The position numbers and the translations under genes were made by a program. The notes under the pieces were generated by a model, which was not told the DNA's origin, ran no database searches, and worked only from the letters and a program-made list of their open reading frames with translations. Source: Baylisascaris procyonis (Eukaryota; Nematoda; Chromadorea; Rhabditida; Ascarididae). From it: DNA of 64,000 nt. The stretch lies in contig JAZARR010000032.1 in the NCBI GenBank assembly GCA_037389465.1, positions 868,001 to 932,000 on the forward strand, in the 5' to 3' direction. Of this stretch, positions 36,085 through 49,300 are shown in pieces; the stretch's first letter is position 1, and each line of letters opens with the position of its first letter.

Positions 36085-36734
36085 CTAATCAAGCATTTAA
36101 ATGGCTTCTTGCTTTCTCAATTAAAATAAATATCGCGATCATTTTGTTGCCTTTCGGTAAGAGGGAGTAGAGAAGCTAAACGAATGCGTGATAGAAAGTC
36201 ATTTCTGAAATTCTTCAAGCGATAGTATCGAAAAAGTTGAGAAAGGATCTCTCTGAATGCTGAGATATAATCCTTCCGAGAGAAAATTATAAAAATGAAG
36301 TGTTGAACGACGTGACGCATTTCCTCTCAGAAAAATATCATTTTTCTGAGGTCATATTAGCTGAGTGTCAACGAATTGTCAATTCGTTCAACGATGTCGA
36401 TAATGTTTCATTTCAACGTTACGTTCATATCACTAAAATTCATCCGTACAATATTTTTATGCCGGTTTAAGCATAAGTGATTTCGAAAAAAAACAAAGAC
36501 CAATACTTTCTTAGTTTATGTATACCTACTCAAGAAATTCGTTGATGTCGTTTTGTTGACACGTTACTTTGAGAAACGATGATGGTAGCTCTATAAGTTC
36601 AAGTGTAAAATGACTCGAAGTACGTGAGACTTGTGAGTAGAACACAGAGAGAGCGGCAACAGATCGAAATTCTTGGTTAATGCAAATAGAAGGAGTCAGT
36701 TATCACCATCGAAACGAGTTGGAAATTCTTCAAA

Positions 36735-36878
36735 ATGAACAGTTGTTCTGAAGAAAAAAAAATTACTCTTGAGGCGGTTATGACGAATTCATATAGGCTA
36801 TTTGTTGATCGCATCAACCGATATGTTGGTCGCTTTGACTATTGTTTTGTAAAGATGACCATATTCGCGCATCTGTGA
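36735..36878 (+). other. Small open reading frame, 47 codons, strand ambiguous
   Basis: ATG at 36735 opens MNSCSEEKKITLEAV and continues to LFVDRINRYVGRFDY, with TGA at 36876-36878. The minus strand is also open over the right half, reading PLYNERLKSSQMREYGHLYK and ending at 36798. One of the two may be real, but nothing decides between them and neither resembles a family I know. Confidence 0.18.
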
Positions 36879-39800
36879 CGACTTTAGCCTTTCATTATAT
36901 AACGGCGACATTAGTGGTATAGTGGTATTACTAGTATTAGTAGTATTGTTGATAATCTGTTTTGAGTGCAATTGTTTTGAATAACTCAGATCATATCGAT
37001 TATGAGAATTCAAGAAGTGTTATTTTTGCTAAAACTGAGGATATAAGCATTTCTAATTTACCATAATCGTAACGAGGAATGACCATCGCTGAAATAATTA
37101 AAGGATGTCTCAACTGAAATAAAATTTAGTATATTTTCTTCATAATACGGGGGAATAGGAGAGGGTGGGGGAGGGTGCGGGGGAGTGGTGCTCATACAAT
37201 CCGTAGAAATGAGAGAGAGGAAGATAAAATGACTATCGCACGATTTGCTTATGTTGATTTTAATGTCTTATTCTTTTAGCAATAATTGAGTGAGCTTAAT
37301 AAAGCCAATAAAAAGCATCGTTTGCGATTAGTAGCTCTTTGAAGTTTTTAATCACTGCCTGAGCTTAGCGCCTTTCTAAAAGAATTTTTTTCCCATTATT
37401 TAATTTTATAGCACTTCTTATGCCTATGAAAGAAATTGTTATGTGAATGTTCATCTACAGCAATAATATAACAGTATTTTTTGATTGCCGAATGAGGTGC
37501 TAGTTATCATTTCTAAATTATTTTGTCATTTTTTAAAACTTTTTTCCCACATTTTTCTTCGTTTATGTGTTTATATTTTCCTTTTCAGTTGTGTTTATAT
37601 AAGAACAAAAAAAAATGATGTGATATATAGCATATAACGGGTAACTTATGCTTTCAAAGAATTACCGTTAATCGGTGTTAGATATTATTAATTAAAGAAG
37701 AATTTCAAAAAAAAATAGGAGATTTTTAAGCCAAGAGTTAATGGAGCGAAGATGTATGAGAGAGTAACGATTGTAACAAAATTAGAGATAACAAATTTTT
37801 ATCAGACGATTGTCTGATTTCACGATGTAATTCATATCACCTGGCAGGTGCAAATTTTTCTCAATTTTTTTTATTATTTAAGTTTGTTTGCAATTTTTGT
37901 TTCATCGTTTACACTATATCTACCTATATTGATTTTCCTTCCACATCAATATTTCTGAGACGAAAATTTCAAGCTGCAATTATTTCATGAATCCTTCAAA
38001 TTGAACGAATCTTTATAATTGCTATTCGTTAATGAATAACTCATTTTTGAAAACGCAAGCAATAACGATCGATTGTAATCAATCCGATAATATTTTTCAA
38101 TTTCTTTCCCCAATAATTATTTTTTAACCATAGTCGCAGTCACCTTTAAATCATCCTCTAATGCTACAATCAGCTCATATTTATTATTCTCGATACTTTA
38201 TTTGAAGAAAAATTAGCCGTATCGTTTTTGCATTTAATAATTCTTTTCGGCATTGAGGAATTCTCCAATCAGCATATCTATGAAGATGTTATTTATAAAT
38301 TCGAGCAGTTCGATCTTAGTTGCTCACTTTAAAAAAGTGGTTGGAGAGTTATCGCATACACAATGAGGTCAAAAAGTGGCTTTTGTTTCCTTCAAAAGCT
38401 TCCAAATAGTGCAAACAATTGCTCGTTTTCTGCGCCTTTTTTTTTCCAATTCTACCTCTATATTCACCGATTTCATGCAAATTTGCGTGCTTTGTTATCA
38501 TTTCCTCTCGTATCCGTCTAAACATTTTCCCCTCACGTGCAACATTTTTGCATTGTTTGAATGTAACTGTTCACGTATTAACTTACGCTTTACATATCTC
38601 ATCAAAAATTCGTTACGTCTATAATTTATCGATAGTTTCAAGTCGAATGAGGACGACAATATAAAATCTTACCTCTGAAAGATCAAATTGTGAAGTTTTT
38701 TTTAAATGTAAAATTTGGACATGAAAAATTTTTCTCCGCTTTACTTGGAATTTTATTCTATTTTATTTTTATTTTTTTTAGAATTATTAATTATGGCAGT
38801 TCAAATTATGTTCTCAACGTATTTGAATAGACAATTGTGTAGAAGATGAAATTTGACTCTTCCTTTGAAATTTTGAAAATTTCTTAAATAAGGTGTTAAT
38901 ATTATGCGAGCATTCAATATGTGATTAAATTTCGAAATGAAGAAAATTATTCGCTTATTTCTTTTAATGAACGGCTTAAAATATTTGCATCATCAATTAT
39001 GATTTCATAAAATAAAAATTTGAGATGAATGTAATTTCTTTGCAGAATCTAGTTTTATGAAAGATTGAGTTGAGTTTTACAACAGATTATGGTGCATTGA
39101 GTTGTTATCAATTTCAATTATCAAAACTTTCAAAAATCGTCTGAAAGTTAACAGCATAATGCACAACCGATAAGTGTTTATCTTTCAAAGCTATTTAATC
39201 GGTTCGATTTGTTAACTGCCTCATGGCCACCAGATCAAAGCCAAAAAGTGCTATCGAGAGAGATTTAGAGGAGGAAGCTGAACGACTTCGTAGATTATTG
39301 AAACGGTGAATCCTTAAAACGTTCAAATTTTATGCGATCGCATTAAAAAAAAAAAAACCATTCGTAATAGAAGCGATGGCTATAATCAATGTTTTTATGG
39401 AGCCGTTAACGGCTATTGCCGGCCGAAAAAATGGATCCTAAATTTTGTGAAGCAACTGATCGAGAATTTATATCATCAAGAGTTTATATCAGTCATTTGC
39501 CCACTAGCGAGTTCGACTATTTCGTTATTTCATAATTTCGTTTTTTTTTAAATCTAAAAACTGATTTTCAACTATCGCATTTAGTATCATAAAAAAACTG
39601 AGTTTTGGTGCAATCAACTCTAAGAAGAAATTCATTGCTTACTTGCAAATTTTTTGAAATTTAAAATTTCTATGGCTAAAACCTGCCTTTGCCTGTTTCA
39701 TAGAGCAAATGCAAAACATTTATAAACGCCATCGTGCACATTTTTTTAGCGCCGACACAGATTGGCACACGAACGTAGTGGAAATCGGTAAGCCGGCTGT

Positions 39801-40854
39801 GTGCGCCATATGTGTTGGTGATTGCAAGGGTTGGTGATTACGCAGTAAGAGTGTTAATCAAATATTCACTGCTTACGACATTTAGCGATCATAAAACCAT
39901 TAGAGAGCATATCCTTTGGATCACTCGGAGGGTATTTAACGTATTCGTTACTTGTTGAATCATTCATAAGAAATTTTTGTTTCACTTTAAAGAATTATTA
40001 AATTCCAGAGGTAAATGATCAAAAAACAATAGAGAATTTCTTAGTCTAATCAACAAAAAAAAATAAATATTCCATCATTGTGATGATTTACCTTAGAAAT
40101 GAATCCATAGAGAGTTATCTTTCCTATGAAGATACAACGAAAGAATAGCATATTCTCCTTCATTATGAATAAATTTTGCTAATTTATTTATTCAATATTT
40201 GGCATATGTGATATTTACCAACGATTTCTATCTATTTTGAACGTTAAATTTTCAGCAAAGACATCTTAAAATTATATCAAGTAAACTGAAAGATATTTCT
40301 GCTTATATTAGAGCAATTTTTACGAAAAACTCACATTTATATTTCATGAATTGAGAGTTTAAAGGGTTTTATTCGCCTATGATCAACGAACAGCTCAATT
40401 TTTTTTTTCAAAAAAAGCGGAAGTTCCATATTCCTTTTTCTCCGGTTTAAAGTCGTTCTGCTATTGGATGTTGGTGGAGAGGTACGCCTACCTGTGGAGA
40501 ATTTATTCACTTTTTATGTCCTTAATTAAACTTTGCTCACTTCTATCGCAATTTCATTTATATATCTTTTCTTAGTCTAAGAAGGTTGGTACATATTAGA
40601 AATAATATAATAGAATAGTTTATTCGTTATATAGCAACAAGAATGTTCGCATTTGCTAAAATAATTTCAACCTATTATATTGGAAGAGAATATTTTTAAA
40701 ATGATTGAGTAAACTTTTAGTGCTAATGTTTAGATGAATTCTTATTGTACCAAGGAATTTAAGATCACACAATCGTGTTTATTAGTTGTTTTCATTAAAA
40801 TATTTAATGTTATTGTCGAAACGCGTATCGGGTGGTGAGTAGACGGGGTGATGA

Positions 40855-40939
40855 GAGGCGTGATCGTGATCTATCTGGACGAGTTGAGATGAGCGTCGGA
40901 TAGCGGCTAGATGAGGTGAAAGAGGCGTGATCGTGATCT
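40855..40939. repeat. 18-bp word repeated at 67-bp spacing in a GC-richer patch
   Basis: GAGGCGTGATCGTGATCT occurs at 40855-40872 and 40922-40939. The surrounding 40825-40980 consists of GATGAG/GTTGATGG words and is visibly richer in G than the flanks. It is a degenerate minisatellite. Confidence 0.7.
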
Positions 40940-41442
40940 GTCGAGATGAGTTGATGGTTGGATCAATGGATGGTGCCGTACGTAAAAGTGGTCAATGAAT
41001 ATATCGCTACTTACATTTCAATATATAGCAGAGTTATCATTCTTTTGATCGCCTGCTTCTTTGTAAATGAAGCTCGAAGCCATTAGAGTTTCGCTTTGAT
41101 CTGAAAAGCTATTACCACCATACCGCGCACGACGATCTCAGATAATCCATTTGCGTTCGTCTTTCGATTTTTGAGTAGCGAGCTATGCGTCATCTTCTTC
41201 ATTGTTGGTTCATTCGACTTGCATACACTTGTTGCACCGAGTGCAACAGTTAGCTCTCCTATCTTTCTTTTTTTCTTTTATTCGAAAATTACATTCCAGT
41301 AAGGAGCATCATGGATCCTGTGATTGGCTATTTCCTTTCCTAATTTTTTTTTATTCGTTGGATGAATAAATTTCCTCATTTCTTTGGTCTGAATGAAATT
41401 TATTTTAAAACGAAATGCGTGTTTCCTTATTCGTCTTCCTAA

Positions 41443-41492
41443 CATCCTTATTTGTTCATCAGCGAATCAAAGCTGATGAACAAATAAGGATG
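41443..41492. repeat. Perfect 21-bp inverted repeat, 8-nt loop
   Basis: The left arm 41443-41463 begins CATCCTTATTTG and the right arm 41472-41492 ends CAAATAAGGATG. They are exact reverse complements around the loop GAATCAAA. The predicted hairpin has no mismatch. There is no neighbouring gene or obvious transposon terminal repeat. It could be a small-RNA hairpin, a palindrome from a break repair, or a tiny foldback element. Confidence 0.9.
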
Positions 41493-43330
41493 AAATTTAA
41501 TTCATGTGATAAGTTTTAAAATGAAGTGCAAAATCGAGAATTTTCTATGAATTTATCTATGAGTGTGAAGAGTTTCGCATAATTTGCAATCCAAATGCAA
41601 AAATTGACCGATGTTCTTAGCACATCATGCTCATTAATATATTTCATGATACCATATCATTTGCGAATAAAAAAGTACAACAGGAGGACTGATGTTGATT
41701 GCGTCTATTATATGTTTTCAATTGTATATATTTGTAGGTTCATAATGTAGCGTTGTCACAATTATACTGCACTGATAACAGCTAATACTTTTGATTAAAG
41801 CTTTGACACAAGCAAATCCCATTAAGTCTCGATTGATCATAAACGTTTTTTGAGTTATCTCTTTCACTGTTAGAAATTAAAGAAAAATTGCATATAAAAT
41901 TTCGTCTAGCAAACAGTGATTGGATGTTCGCAAAAAAAAAAACCCTCTTTATGAATAAGAATTTCAGAAACTTATGAATCTTTCAAAATTTAAAGCATTG
42001 AGCATTTTTTTTTCGGCAAACATTCTTGAAACCGGTCGGTATACAAGACTGCATTGCAAAACGAGCACATAATGTGCGTCTGCTCTCATTTCGTCCTATC
42101 CTTTCCACCTGCTCCCTCTCATGCCTCCTTTATTTTCGTAAATATTCGCCGTAAAATTCTCGTCGAAAATTCTAGGAAAACAGCAGCAAGCCATCGAATA
42201 TTTTTAGAGAAACTGCTGCCAGTGGAAATTTTCGTTGGTCACTTCTGAATGCCATCACTAATTTTTTGACAAATTTTTGTAAGCTGAGGAATCCATATTT
42301 CACTACCGATGGCGCGGAAAAAGGTGAAGTAAATAGAGCCGAATAACTTTCTACATTAATCGAATGATGGAATACCACCTACACAGTTTCTGAGCTTACG
42401 CTTAAATAGTTCATAAATTGATGGCAAAGAACGAAAAATGCGACACAAAAAAAAAGAAAAAATGAGCATAGGCGATGAAGAGAAGAATGCTATTAGATAA
42501 AAAGAATATACTCATTTAGATAAATGTAGAATTGACGTCATTAATCCAAACATATGCAATACTCACTGAAATCTAGCAAAAATGTATGTCGTGGTGGATA
42601 GTTGAGTTTGCATTATTCTCTTCTTAAATGGAGCAGAAATTTTTCAGTAATTCATTTATTTTATTTTTTTTTTTAATTTCAAAAAAGCAAATTTTAAAAA
42701 TTTGTGATCTATTTTGAACGAATAATATGGTTTTATTGCAAAAATATGTTTAAATTTTCTAAAATATCCTATGGTATTCTATTTTAAATATACCCTATTC
42801 CACAACAAATTTGTATAACACAATTCTATGTATATTCTTACGGAAATGATGCTGAATTCCATATTTTCCATACTTTATAAGGAGATTTATCGTCACTTTC
42901 TCTCTCAAAACATCTTTTATTCGATTCACCTTCAGATATCGAGATTTATTTTAATATTACTTGTTTATTTTTCCATATTCATAAAATATGCGAATTGTTT
43001 TCGCATTCATTTCATTAAATTGTGTAGTTAAGTCAGACGACGACCGTAAGTAGAGGATGATTCATTACTATTGCCGCAGATTGCGTTGGAAGAATATAGT
43101 GCGTTTACGTGATACTAATAGCAATATTTTAATGTGCTTTTTGTATAGCTTTTTTATAGCTTCCTTAAAGATTCATGTTGAATATCCTTGCTTATATTGG
43201 CTTGAAATATGACAAAAGATGGCTTCTTCGCCAACGAATATTTAGGGATAATCGAATTTTCAATTCCAAGATGGTTGTGAAAAACGACAGGTAGCCTATA
43301 GCAGTATTTTGTTTTCGCATTGATTTTCAG

Positions 43331-43563
43331 ATAACATATATTCTACGTTAATTTATTTTTTAATCCATATCTCAATTTATAATCCCGAGGTTGATAAACT
43401 CTTTATAGTTATCGATGAGCTTGTCAGGAAGGACTTAGCTGAGTTGATCCAAAAATTTCCAAGCAAATTCTTGAATCGAACGAGGGCTAAAAATCGCTCA
43501 AGCGTAGGCATTGTTCGATGCATTACGACATCTTATTTCGATATGAAGATGCCTATTGTGTTT
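43331..43563 (+). other. Coding-like island, plus strand, unassigned
   Basis: After acceptor GATTTTCAG, a frame stays open for about 77 codons. It includes EVDKLFIVIDELVRKDLAEL and FPSKFLNRTRAKNRSS, with a possible donor AGC|GTAGGC at 43504 and otherwise TGA at 43564. The charged helical composition stands out from the flanks. No family is recognised. The end of the frame overlaps a 21-bp direct repeat. Confidence 0.3.
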
Positions 43564-43600
43564 TGAATATTTATATATATCTTATTTCGATATAAAGATG
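43531..43600. repeat. 21-bp direct repeat, one mismatch
   Basis: TCTTATTTCGATATGAAGAT at 43531 and TCTTATTTCGATATAAAGAT at 43580 (each followed by G) lie 49 bases apart. This is a small local duplication. Confidence 0.75.
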
Positions 43601-43934
43601 GGATTTTCTTCGGAGCACATGAAAATGCGCTCGAAGGAAATCTGCCACATTTGTTCATACAACTAGAAAAAAATATCACCTGAGAGCTGGCTAGTTTAAA
43701 GTAAGTGAGCATTTTCGCTGGTTTGCTTCACACCTCCCATTTCCATCTAATTTTTAAACCATCATCTCCTCCAATGTGGATAAATTCGTTTTACGAGGAA
43801 AATGCTTGCAGAAACAAATATGCTGCAAATATTTTTGGTGTTCTCGTACTTTTAATAATTACTGAGTGAAATGTTACGTCGAGATGTTCGCCTCTAAGTG
43901 CGAATCGCTTTCATGAAAACTATTCACTTTGCAA

Positions 43935-44030
43935 GCTGTGGCTGCCGTATGTATGTGCGTATGTGTGCGCATGTTCTTATGTTTTATGTATGCATATATG
44001 TATTTACATATGTATGTATGTATATGTATG
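43935..44030. repeat. TGTA/TATG simple-sequence tract
   Basis: Imperfect GTATGTATG repeats run through CGTATGTATGTGCGTATGTG and CATATGTATGTATGTATATG. It is a microsatellite. Confidence 0.8.
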
Positions 44031-44090
44031 CTATTTGGTGAAGTTTTAAGTTTAGTATGAAATCATATACCCGCATTTATTATAACCGAT

Positions 44091-44136
44091 TATCCCATCT
44101 GTGAAGTGCTGATATTTTAGTATCCCATCTGTGAAG
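44091..44136. repeat. 16-bp direct repeat, 30-bp spacing
   Basis: TATCCCATCTGTGAAG occurs at 44091-44106 and 44121-44136, identical in both. This is a small local duplication. Confidence 0.85.
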
Positions 44137-44314
44137 CATAACATTCGTCCGCTAATTTTCTTCTCCATGAAAGATAAGTGTAGACCAAACAAAAGGTATT
44201 TAGCCGGAGAACTTATATAATGTTAAAGCTTTGCTAATGTTTTTTTGCGCAGCGAATAAGTTTGCATTTATAGAAAATATTACGACATGCTCGTCTTTAT
44301 ATGCATTTATTTGT

Positions 44315-44390
44315 ACGTACGCATGTCTGCATGTGTATGTTTGTGTCTGTCGATCCTACAGTTCCAACTCGGCAATCACTCAGGTTGCAA
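44315..44390. repeat. Second copy of the TGTCTG/CGGCAAT-type dispersed repeat
   Basis: CATGTCTGCATGTGTATG, GTGTCTGTCGATCC and CTCGGCAATCACTC occur in the same order as at 16365-16470. The similarity was judged by eye and the boundaries are not resolved. Confidence 0.4.
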
Positions 44391-46303
44391 AATTTGCTAA
44401 AAATATTATATTTATAGATGCAGACAATTAGATATTATTTTTATAGAGGCTGTCAATTAGACGTATGTGATTTATTTATTCGTTCGCTATTTTGAATATA
44501 AATTGAAAAGAGTGCAAAGATTTATTTTACGCAAATTTAATGATATTCGATGTATTTGTATGCAAAATTACACATAATTTCTGCAATAGTTTATTTTCAT
44601 GCGCTCAATTTCGCTCATCACTTTTCACAATCATCGTATAGTTCCGATATTTTCTTCAAGAAATTTTCTAATATAAACATTCTTTAGATTGCAAACATTT
44701 ATTTCATTTTTTTTTTTCGAATAAGATTTGCTGCAAAATCTATCGTTCAAAATGTTGCTGTTTATATTTATATGTATATATGACTATTTAAACGTTTATA
44801 TTTTGCAGAAAATGAAGCTACACGATAATAAAATTTCATGAATATTATATTGGATGATTGGCTAGACTTCATTTAGATCTAAATTTAATAACTTCTCGTA
44901 TAGCTCGTCAACTATTTGATGCATCGATAAAATCGAAAAAAAAAATGCGAAGTCGTCATATTTGTTGGGGATTTGCAAAATTTTCCGAGCATATATATGC
45001 ATTATTAAGCATTTTCTCATGATTATTCCATAAATAATGATGCTAAACATACTGAGAATTATCTACGATATGATCGACACCTATAAAATTACTAAGCCAA
45101 TATTCGCCTTTATTTCAACGCCTATGTGAGAGAAAAAATAACCAAAGAAATATTGGGCATTTATTAATGCCGATAATATATTTGTATCGAAAATAATAAA
45201 ACACAATTGAAAATTCATTTAATTTTTCAACGATTGGTTTAATTTAATTATTACGGTTGATTAGAATTGGTTGAACTAGAATGATCGAGCTTTATCATAG
45301 TAGTTCTTGAGGTTCTTACATTCGAATTACCTCAATTACACTTAGATAGATGCTAGCTTAATGCAACCAATTTGTGTTTTTCAGAAAATTAAAAGGACTA
45401 CGATAAGTACGAATTGCACGAGTTTTCACAGTGCACTCGTTCGCTTACTCCAGTGTTCCCTTATTAAGCACATCGTCCTGACCTCAATGTTTAGATGGTT
45501 TGATGCTCCCTTGGTACGCTGTACTCCTTTTTCTTTGTCGAATGCCTCTTAGTGGGTTTTCATTTTGTGCCTGCGGATGTTTAAACAAAGTCATTTTGGA
45601 AATGGAGAATTTATTTAATTAAAAATGAAGTCGATGCAAGTTTTTTAGGCACAAAATTATTTATATGTCAACTGTTCTTCGAGAAACCATTTTAACAGCG
45701 TTGATAATGGCAATGATAAGACAAGCATTAGTAAGGATGAATTTTGCATAATTATTTATATGCCGAATAATAGCAATTTTTTCACTTTATGCATAAATAG
45801 TTTCAGAGATGAATTTTGCAACTCATTAAAACGTAAACTCTAATAAATTTAGCGAACAGAAACTGATTTAGCAGCTCATTGAAAGGTTTCGCATCGGGCT
45901 TCTAGGAGACGAGAGCTACAGTATCATAGATAAAGAAAATACAACGAAATGAGATCGATATTTCACATGGTCAGATATCGATTGTTAGCAGAAATGATTG
46001 TTAATACGTTTCAAATTTGCATGTCATATTTTAGGAATTTTCCTTAAATGCTTTAGAAAAAAAAAACAACTCTTTTCAACGATGTCATTCGCTAATATTA
46101 ACGTAGTTTGGTGTAAATTTGTCGACAAACATTGATGGCGAAATGAAATTGCTTCAGCTCGAAGAACGAAGAAGAGGTGGGCATTTGGGTGGCGAGCACG
46201 ATTACATTACGCAAATACTCTCAATATCTAAAACATTACGCCTCTATTGCTAGTGAAAGGAACAATCGGTTTGTGAAAGTTCGAAGTGTCGTATGATTGT
46301 GGC

Positions 46304-49300
46304 ATGAACGATTCATCGAACAACAATGAGGATGATGGCATTGTACGCCTTGCAATCCCACATAAGGTTTGAATATTTCCATTGTTCTTTGCTGAAGAGA
46401 TGGGAGGGAAGCGGAAGGAGGTTGTATACAACGGATATCTCAGGGAAAGTTTATCGAGAACGATATCCTGGGCTGTTAAGCGGAGGTATTTGTGCTATAC
46501 TTTGCGAATTTTAGTCATGTAATTTTATTAGTCGGCCACCATAAGTTTATTCACTAAGCCATCTAGAGTGAGCTGCCAACAGAGCTTTTTAAGCAAGCTT
46601 TTAATATGGATAACACATTATCGCTCTCAGATAACTACAAAAGTGAATTTTCCATTGTTATTTTCCCAATGAAACTTTTATATGTGCATGAAAAATTTTG
46701 TTAACTTACCTTGATTCGGTTTCAAATGGATTCCTTGAACCGCAGCCGATCAAATATTGTGATATATTGAAGAATTTTCATTTCTAGTCCCATATTATTG
46801 TGTACAAAGCATCTGACATGCTTTTTGATCGGGAAAGAAAAACGAAAAACGATTATGTGCACTTATGTGATGATCAACATGACAAGCACCTAATTGTCTA
46901 AGGATAAAATTACGCCACATTTTATGAACCTATCAATCATATTGTCATCATTTTTCCTTTATTCCATTAGATCACCTTCATAGCTTATTGAGTATGTCCA
47001 TGAAAGTATGTATATATATTGAAATATATGCATGTATATATTGAAATATATATGCATTATAAGATTTGCTGTTATTTGCAATATCGTGCAGCGATTATGA
47101 AAAAGTTAATTTTATTTTTCCTTTCCATCTGTGTTAAAAATCTTTGTTGACGACGTTAGTTCGTGAGCGGTTCATGTGAGGGAGAGGGGATATGACATCA
47201 TGGGATCATGTAGACGAATGGATGTTTTTGCATTACAAATTTGGCTTTTATACATAGGTAAGACGGTGAAAGAAACTAGCCAAACACACATATCGATGTC
47301 AGCTTCTGTGACGTATCCCTTCATTTTCAGTAAATCATTATGAAGCATCGATTCTCCAAGACGGAAAGCGTTTAGTATTTTAGTTGATCGGTAAAACATC
47401 GTATTTGTGGCGTACTGTGCCGACAAACCGTACAATTTCTACCAAAATAGAAATATTTGAGTATATAAGTAAATGGAAAATTTCCCCACAAAGTGAACTA
47501 TTAAACATTAGCCGTTTGCGGTTTCATTTGCTTATACATCGGAATACTACTTCTCTCAAAAAAAAATTTTTTTTAGAATAGGATGAAAATTTTTGCATTT
47601 GCTGGTAGAGAATTTTTCCGAAACAGATGAAAAAAAAAAATTAATTGGCTAGAATAAATGCTAAAAGGGCAATGTTTATAGTGAAATTTTTTCACTACAA
47701 GCGCTAATTGAACTTAACGTCAAAAAGCACTGAAGTTGACTTTTTAGATCGATTAGAGCTTATGACATCGGAAATTGGAAATGCACTATTATCGGGGTCG
47801 ATTATATGGTGCGAATAAATTTAGGTGATATCGATGAAAGTGCAACTGCTAACTAAATCTTAAATGACAAGGGGATATACCATCAACAACCGGAAGCTTT
47901 CTCCAAGCATTCCTTCAGCAATTTCCATCGCAAGATTAATAACTCTTATCACAAGTGATAGCATTTGATTAGATCATTTCGCAAAGTGAAGAATTTGTAT
48001 ACGACTGAAAGCAAATCCACTAATAGCATTAGTCACACTACATTATTGGTGAATATATGCAACATACTTGTTTGCTACGTTGAAACACAACAAAGCATAC
48101 ATAAAGTGTTGAGAATGGAATTGAGTTAAAGTTAGGGGTTCTCTCCAACGCCAAATAATCAAATAAGCCTTACGTGGAAATTTTTTAGCACCCACTTTTT
48201 CTTGTAAACGATGTTTTCCTTTCATTTATGTGCTGACTCTATCAAACTCTATCATAACCGAAAAAATTGTGTTGTTGAAAGCATATCCTTGCAGCCGCAT
48301 AGACATAGATGTCAATTCCGACAATCTTCTTGTGTTCGCCAATTAAATAGTGTATCACATATAATTCCCATCAATATGAGTATAGAATTCGCATCGAAAA
48401 ACAATATATATTGATGTAAAACTTTATGATATTGATTGAATGTTTCACATCGATATAAATCACTTTCAATGAGTATTTCAGGCGTTGGCGATATTTTTAT
48501 ATAGTGGTTTAAGTATTGTCGCTATTTGTGGCAATTCTTTAATCGTACTCGTTATTCTATATTTTCGTCGTCTTCGAACGGCAACAAATATTCTCATTCT
48601 AAATCTAGCAATTGCGGACCTCATGATTAGCGTGCTTTGCATGCCATTCTCTTATTGGCATGTTATTATATTCTCTGACCAACGTTGGATATTTGGCGCT
48701 ATTTTTTGCAAATTGCTCGCATTTTTGCAAGCGACTGCTGTTTTCCTAAGCTCATGGACGCTAGTTGCTATCAGGTAATCATTCTTGCACATTTAAAATA
48801 TATGCAAATATAAAGGCATGATCGGTGAACTCGCATTCTTTTATATATTTATTTACAAAGCGTACGTAAGGCATTAAAAGCAGAATGTCGTTTCGTACAA
48901 TATAGAGGTCAGTTGTATGCACTTAATATAACTAAATGAATTAATCGCCGAGACTCTGTAGTACGATCGAAAGCAGCGAGCGGTGAACATATAAAAATAC
49001 AAAAATATATGCGCATACGTTTGCAAACATATTTATATTTATGAGTATATTTGCATATAATATTTCAGTGGGAGCTGCACTTGTCTATAGGGATTATATA
49101 TTTGCAATAGCGTAGCTCATGAAGTACAAAAAGCTTTCCGCTATGATTCTGCGATCAGTTGACTTGTTTAAAGCTCCAATACTGGATTATATATTTTTGA
49201 AATAGCCTTTTTCTAAATTTTTCATTGGCAATGTCATCATTACTCGTATGTCGATGTGCTTGCCTATATGTCTCTCTGTCTGGCACAATCAGCTGAAGTG

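Larger units (their letters stand above)
28166..46303. other. Gene-poor interval, right part
   Basis: No gene is recognised in these 18 kb. They hold several coding-like islands listed separately (29344-30006, 32040-32219, 33917-33949, 35942-36084, 36735-36878, 43331-43563), a 21-bp hairpin, and small tandem repeats. The rest is AT-rich with homopolymer A/T tracts. Some islands may be exons of one or more unrecognised genes. Confidence 0.5.

Noticed and set aside
41014..41110. Minus-strand segment bounded by a good acceptor (CTTTTCAG) and donor (GTAAGTAG)
   Set aside because: All three frames contain a stop between the two sites. It could be a non-coding exon but cannot be shown as one from sequence alone.
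46633..46705. Strong minus-strand donor AAG|GTAAGTTAAC at about 46704
   Set aside because: Every frame leading to the donor is blocked by a stop without a usable acceptor, so no coding exon can be supported.
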